Positions 1-5,606 of a stretch of DNA of 5,606 bases are shown here, in pieces (positions within the stretch are counted from its first letter, which is position 1; each line of letters begins with the position of its first letter). The position numbers were made by a program, and so were the translations under genes. The stretch lies in the NCBI GenBank assembly GCA_937967285.1, contig CALBSU010000611.1, forward strand, positions 1 through 5,606, given 5' to 3'. The notes beneath the pieces are model-generated. The model was not told where the DNA came from and made no database searches. It saw nothing but the letters and a program-made list of their open reading frames with translations. The stretch comes from an uncultured Acidobacteriota bacterium (GTDB taxonomy: Bacteria; Acidobacteriota; Blastocatellia; RBC074).

Positions 1-26
1 TAGAAAGGAGGCATCACGTATTTTCT

Positions 27-2451
<2,425 letters not shown>

Positions 2452-2468
2452 GAATCAGGGCGGAACGT

Positions 2469-2927
2469 TTAACGTCGGGCGCCGACCGTGGCGGCAAAGA
2501 TTCGATCGTAGAGTTCTTCGGGGACCTCGAGCGTCTCCTCCTCCTCGATCGACTCCCTGACGCCCTCGACCAGTCTGCGACAGCCTTCGCAGACCTCGAA
2601 GTGCTCGGAGAAGATCATCTCGCTCGAGCCTTCGAAAACACCGTCGAAATAGTCTGAGATGAGTGCATCGAGGGTCCGGCAGCTGAGCATCTCTCCCACC
2701 GTGGTCGCGTTGATGATCTTCTGCTCGACTTCGGTGAAGACAGCGATCTCACGCATCTGACTGACTTTCAGATCATGACAGCAGTCGATCGCTTCCCGAA
2801 CGTCATTGAACAGCCCGTGGCAGGGACGGCACGCCAGAAGATGCTCGCAGAAAGTCTTCCTCCGGTCGCGCGCCAGACTGCAATCGAGATAATCGCTGAT
2901 CAGTTCTTCGAAATCAGAGCATTCCAT
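2469..2927 (-). CDS. Soluble protein with two tandem zf-HC2 (anti-sigma type) zinc-finger modules
   Basis: A 152-residue protein built from two copies of the HC2 zinc-finger fold found in zinc-binding anti-sigma factors (ZAS family, as in RsrA/ChrR). Module 1 has C3 and H29-x3-C33-x2-C36; module 2 has C83 and H109-x3-C113-x2-C116. The spacing from first Cys to His is 26 in both, and the period is 80 residues. Matching segments (ELISDYLD/ALISDYFD and IINATTVG/IFAATVG) show an internal duplication. No membrane segment or signal peptide is seen, so it is probably cytosolic. Module 1 has extra cysteines (C16, C27, C49, C50), giving ten in all. A GTG twelve bases upstream (2939) is in frame, but ATG 2927 is preferred: GGAG (complement of 2939-2942) lies 11 bases before it and would overlap the GTG start, and the first finger begins right after this Met. 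It sits just upstream of lptD and probably shares its promoter. Anti-sigma activity is inferred from the fold; no sigma factor gene is present here. Confidence 0.8.
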   Translation of the reverse strand: MECSDFEELISDYLDCSLARDRRKTFCEHLLACRPCHGLFNDVREAIDCCHDLKVSQMREIAVFTEVEQKIINATTVGEMLSCRTLDALISDYFDGVFEGSSEMIFSEHFEVCEGCRRLVEGVRESIEEEETLEVPEELYDRIFAATVGARR

Positions 2928-2942
2928 AAAATCGACCACTCC

Positions 2943-2955
2943 ACGGTTTAACCGT
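2943..2955. promoter_or_regulatory. 13-bp perfect inverted repeat in the leader of the zinc-finger/lptD operon
   Basis: ACGGTT-T-AACCGT is a perfect 6-bp-arm palindrome around one base. It lies between the predicted transcription start (about 2971) and the Shine-Dalgarno, which it abuts. The heptamer TTAACCG recurs at 2962-2968, 14 bp from its copy at 2948-2954, next to a GTTAAC palindrome (2961-2966). The arrangement resembles an operator with two half-related sites, where a bound protein would block early elongation or translation start. The symmetry is visible; binding by any regulator is inference, and chance cannot be excluded. Confidence 0.35.
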
Positions 2956-2977
2956 ACCCTGTTAACCGGACATCGAA

Positions 2978-3006
2978 ATTGTATTGATGCCGGGTCAGGA
3001 TTTCAA
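2978..3006 (-). promoter_or_regulatory. Sigma70-type promoter for the zinc-finger/lptD operon
   Basis: Read on the minus strand, a -35 box TTGAAA (complement of 3001-3006, five of six consensus bases) and a -10 box TACAAT (complement of 2978-2983, five of six) are separated by exactly 17 bp. It lies in the 104-bp gap between the sialidase-like gene and the zinc-finger gene, pointing at the latter. Predicted transcription start is near 2971, giving a leader of about 44 bases to ATG 2927. This suggests the zinc-finger and lptD genes need not depend on readthrough from the sialidase-like gene. Confidence 0.65.
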
Positions 3007-3031
3007 GCCGCAATCCGATTAAGCGATTCAC

Positions 3032-4054
3032 TCAGGGCAGTCTGATGACGGCCAGGTAGATCGCCGTCCTGCCCTCGTGACTCGAATAGTAGGAGACAAG
3101 CAGCTTCCCGTTCTTAAGCACCATACCGGGATAGCTCGTATCGCCGCCGCTCGGCAGCGTGACGATCGGTGAAGTTCCGCCCTCCCTGTCGAGAGCGACG
3201 ATCATAGTGGTCGATCTTTTCTCGGGCAGATGGCCGCGCGTCGCGCCGATCAGTCTGCCGTCATCGAGCCGGATGAAGTTCGGCCCGCCGAGCCTGATCG
3301 ACTGCTCGACCCAACTCCACTCTTTGTACGGCGGACGGCTGAATCCGAGACGGCCGTTCCCGGCTTCCCGCCTGACCCAGGCGATCATCTCTCCATCGGA
3401 CGTGAATCTGAGCGTCGTCTCGTTCGGCCGGTCCGGCACATCGAGCGTCGTCAGATGCCTGTACCGTCTCCCGTCCCCGGTCACGACCAGCCGCAGGACC
3501 GTCTCCGGCCCCGCTCCGGTGGACTGATAGACCACGCCATAGCCTCTGCCGCCACTCCACGTGACCCGCCACAGCCAGTCCCTGCCCGTCCTGATCGACG
3601 CATCCAGCTCGACCGGAATCGGCTTCGAGAATCGGCTCCCCGTCCGGTCCGAGAATGAGACGCGGCTCGAGTATCCCTTCAGCTCGGCTCCGTGATAGAC
3701 CGATCCGCCCATCAGCACCATCAGCCGGCCGTCAGGCGTGACCGACAGCTTCGGATCACGCAGATCGACGGAATCCTCCTCGAGCAGCGCGACCGACCGC
3801 CAGTTCATCCCGTCATCCGAGCGAATGATCCTGATCGTGCCGTCATACCCCTGCCTGCCCGGAACGTGACCGGATCCTTCACGAAAGGTACAGTACAGGC
3901 TGCCCTTGAACTCGACCAGATCCGTAAAGGCATTGTGCGGGGCGCGGTCCCAGATCCGCACGACCGAAACGATATGTTTCTGCTCGGCCGTCTGAGCCTG
4001 ATATGCACCCGGCAGTGAGATCGCGATTAAAAGCCCGATTATCATTATCTTCAT
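3032..4054 (-). CDS. Secreted sialidase-superfamily (BNR/Asp-box) beta-propeller protein
   Basis: A 340-residue protein with an N-terminal signal peptide (residues 1 to about 20: MKI, hydrophobic core, cleavage near AYQA-Q), so periplasmic or secreted. The rest resembles the six-bladed propeller of the sialidase/neuraminidase superfamily. Visible marks: CTFREGSGH (55-63), an arginine motif recalling the sialidase FRIP region; one Asp box in the form RSDDGMNW (79-85 region; Asp, Gly and Trp at canonical spacing, first Ser replaced); DLRDPKLS (97-104); LWRVTW (161-166); NETTLRF (211-217); GGPNF (256-260); and C-terminal PSGGDTSYPG (301-310) and SYYSSHEG (321-328). The last two are strongly conserved in a group of uncharacterised bacterial sialidase-like exoproteins, as I recall them. 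Expected chemistry is glycoside hydrolysis or sugar binding; the substrate is unknown and sialic acid is not assured. The start has a weak GGTGA 7 bases upstream. No downstream terminator is evident and no convincing promoter was found, so it is probably transcribed alone. It diverges from the HTH gene. Confidence 0.8.
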   Translation of the reverse strand: MKIMIIGLLIAISLPGAYQAQTAEQKHIVSVVRIWDRAPHNAFTDLVEFKGSLYCTFREGSGHVPGRQGYDGTIRIIRSDDGMNWRSVALLEEDSVDLRDPKLSVTPDGRLMVLMGGSVYHGAELKGYSSRVSFSDRTGSRFSKPIPVELDASIRTGRDWLWRVTWSGGRGYGVVYQSTGAGPETVLRLVVTGDGRRYRHLTTLDVPDRPNETTLRFTSDGEMIAWVRREAGNGRLGFSRPPYKEWSWVEQSIRLGGPNFIRLDDGRLIGATRGHLPEKRSTTMIVALDREGGTSPIVTLPSGGDTSYPGMVLKNGKLLVSYYSSHEGRTAIYLAVIRLP

Positions 4055-4098
4055 ATTTAATCACCGACCACACAGTGTCTCTCTTCGCCGTTTTTACT
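4055..4098. other. Divergent intergenic segment upstream of the sialidase-like gene
   Basis: This AT-rich stretch separates the sialidase-like start from the plus-strand promoter. On the minus strand I see only a weak GGTGA ribosome-binding element just before the ATG at 4054 and no pair of hexamers close to consensus at 16-18 bp spacing. Any promoter for the sialidase-like gene either overlaps the HTH promoter region (4099-4160) or uses a non-sigma70 or activator-dependent form. Confidence 0.4.
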
Positions 4099-4127
4099 TT
4101 GACACTTTTCGCTCAGCTCACTATCAT
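4099..4127 (+). promoter_or_regulatory. Near-consensus sigma70 promoter for the HTH/aminotransferase operon
   Basis: The -35 box is a perfect TTGACA (4099-4104). The -10 box is TATCAT (4122-4127, five of six consensus bases), with an ideal 17-bp spacer. Transcription should start near 4134, leaving a leader of about 27 bases before ATG 4161. This placement also argues against the in-frame TTG at 4128, which would lie upstream of the transcript start. It is the strongest promoter-like signal in the window and implies high basal strength, so control by a repressor is plausible. Confidence 0.75.
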
Positions 4128-4134
4128 TTGCAAC

Positions 4135-4142
4135 TTGATCAA
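4135..4142. promoter_or_regulatory. TTGATCAA palindrome at the predicted transcription start
   Basis: A perfect 8-bp palindrome, TTGATCAA, sits at about +1 to +8 of the predicted HTH transcript, with another small palindrome, TTGCAA, at 4128-4133 and a further CAA at 4144-4146 on its right. Its position is right for an operator at which the downstream HTH protein could regulate its own operon. An 8-bp palindrome can easily occur by chance, so this is only a candidate. Confidence 0.25.
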
Positions 4143-4147
4143 TCAAC

Positions 4148-4151
4148 GGAG
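4148..4151 (+). promoter_or_regulatory. Shine-Dalgarno fixing the HTH gene start
   Basis: GGAG lies 9 bases before ATG 4161. It supports that start over the in-frame TTG at 4128, which has no Shine-Dalgarno and lies between the -10 box and the expected transcription start. Confidence 0.7.
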
Positions 4152-4160
4152 CGAAATAAT

Positions 4161-4382
<222 letters not shown>

Positions 4383-4391
4383 AGGCCGACG

Positions 4392-5561
<1,170 letters not shown>

Positions 5562-5606
5562 TCACCCTGTAATCGCCGGACAAAAGTGAATCCCGGATTT
5601 GGCGCC

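Noticed and set aside
1..14. Possible start of another minus-strand gene after lptD (ATG as complement of 12-14, or GTG at 15-17)
   Set aside because: Only four codons are inside the window and the best Shine-Dalgarno-like AGGA is about 12 bases away, too little to call a gene.
4128..4160. N-terminal extension of the HTH protein from TTG 4128
   Set aside because: The TTG falls directly after the -10 box and before the expected transcription start, has no Shine-Dalgarno, and adds residues outside the HTH fold; ATG 4161 with GGAG is better.
5562..5606. Possible terminator after the aminotransferase (AATCC-C-GGATT at 5589-5599)
   Set aside because: The arms are only 5 bp around one base, with no usable loop and no following T-run, so it cannot form a real intrinsic terminator. 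Nothing else is seen in these 45 bases.

Overview
The window reads as chromosome of a diderm (Gram-negative) bacterium with moderately high GC, by eye in the high fifties percent. The clearest sign is a full-length LptD-type outer-membrane LPS-assembly protein. The mix of LptD, a soluble zinc-finger anti-sigma-like protein, a secreted sialidase-fold protein and an AT-rich heptad repeat would suit Acidobacteriota or a similar diderm phylum. That placement is inference; no rRNA or other phylogenetic marker is present.

Layout. On the minus strand, reading from about 4054 down to 61, there are three genes. The first encodes a secreted six-bladed beta-propeller protein of the sialidase superfamily (4054 to 3032). 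After a 104-bp gap with a good sigma70-type promoter comes a small cysteine-rich protein made of two tandem HC2-type zinc-finger modules (2927 to 2469). Seventeen bases later lptD begins (2451 to 61). The last two form a probable operon, and lptD has no evident Shine-Dalgarno of its own. A run of about five 7-bp repeats (TACTTTC) overlaps the lptD stop and continues downstream. On the plus strand, diverging from the sialidase-like gene, a near-consensus promoter (4099 to 4127) drives a 73-residue helix-turn-helix protein (4161 to 4382). Nine bases later comes a class I/II PLP-dependent aminotransferase of the methionine/kynurenine aminotransferase (YbdL-like) type (4392 to 5561).

How the genes relate. 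The zinc-finger/lptD pair suggests that outer-membrane assembly is co-expressed with a small regulator, perhaps stress- or redox-responsive; no sigma factor is visible here to complete the circuit. The HTH/aminotransferase pair looks like a local regulator with its metabolic enzyme. The sialidase-like gene appears to be its own unit. Promoter evidence and Shine-Dalgarno positions move two starts downstream: the HTH gene starts at ATG 4161, not at an upstream TTG, and the zinc-finger gene at ATG 2927, not at an upstream GTG.

No mobile element, RNA gene or CRISPR array is seen. I found no clear sign of an undescribed multi-gene system. The least ordinary items are the duplicated soluble zinc-finger protein coupled to lptD, the reduced cysteine set of LptD, the heptad repeat, and the HTH/aminotransferase operon.
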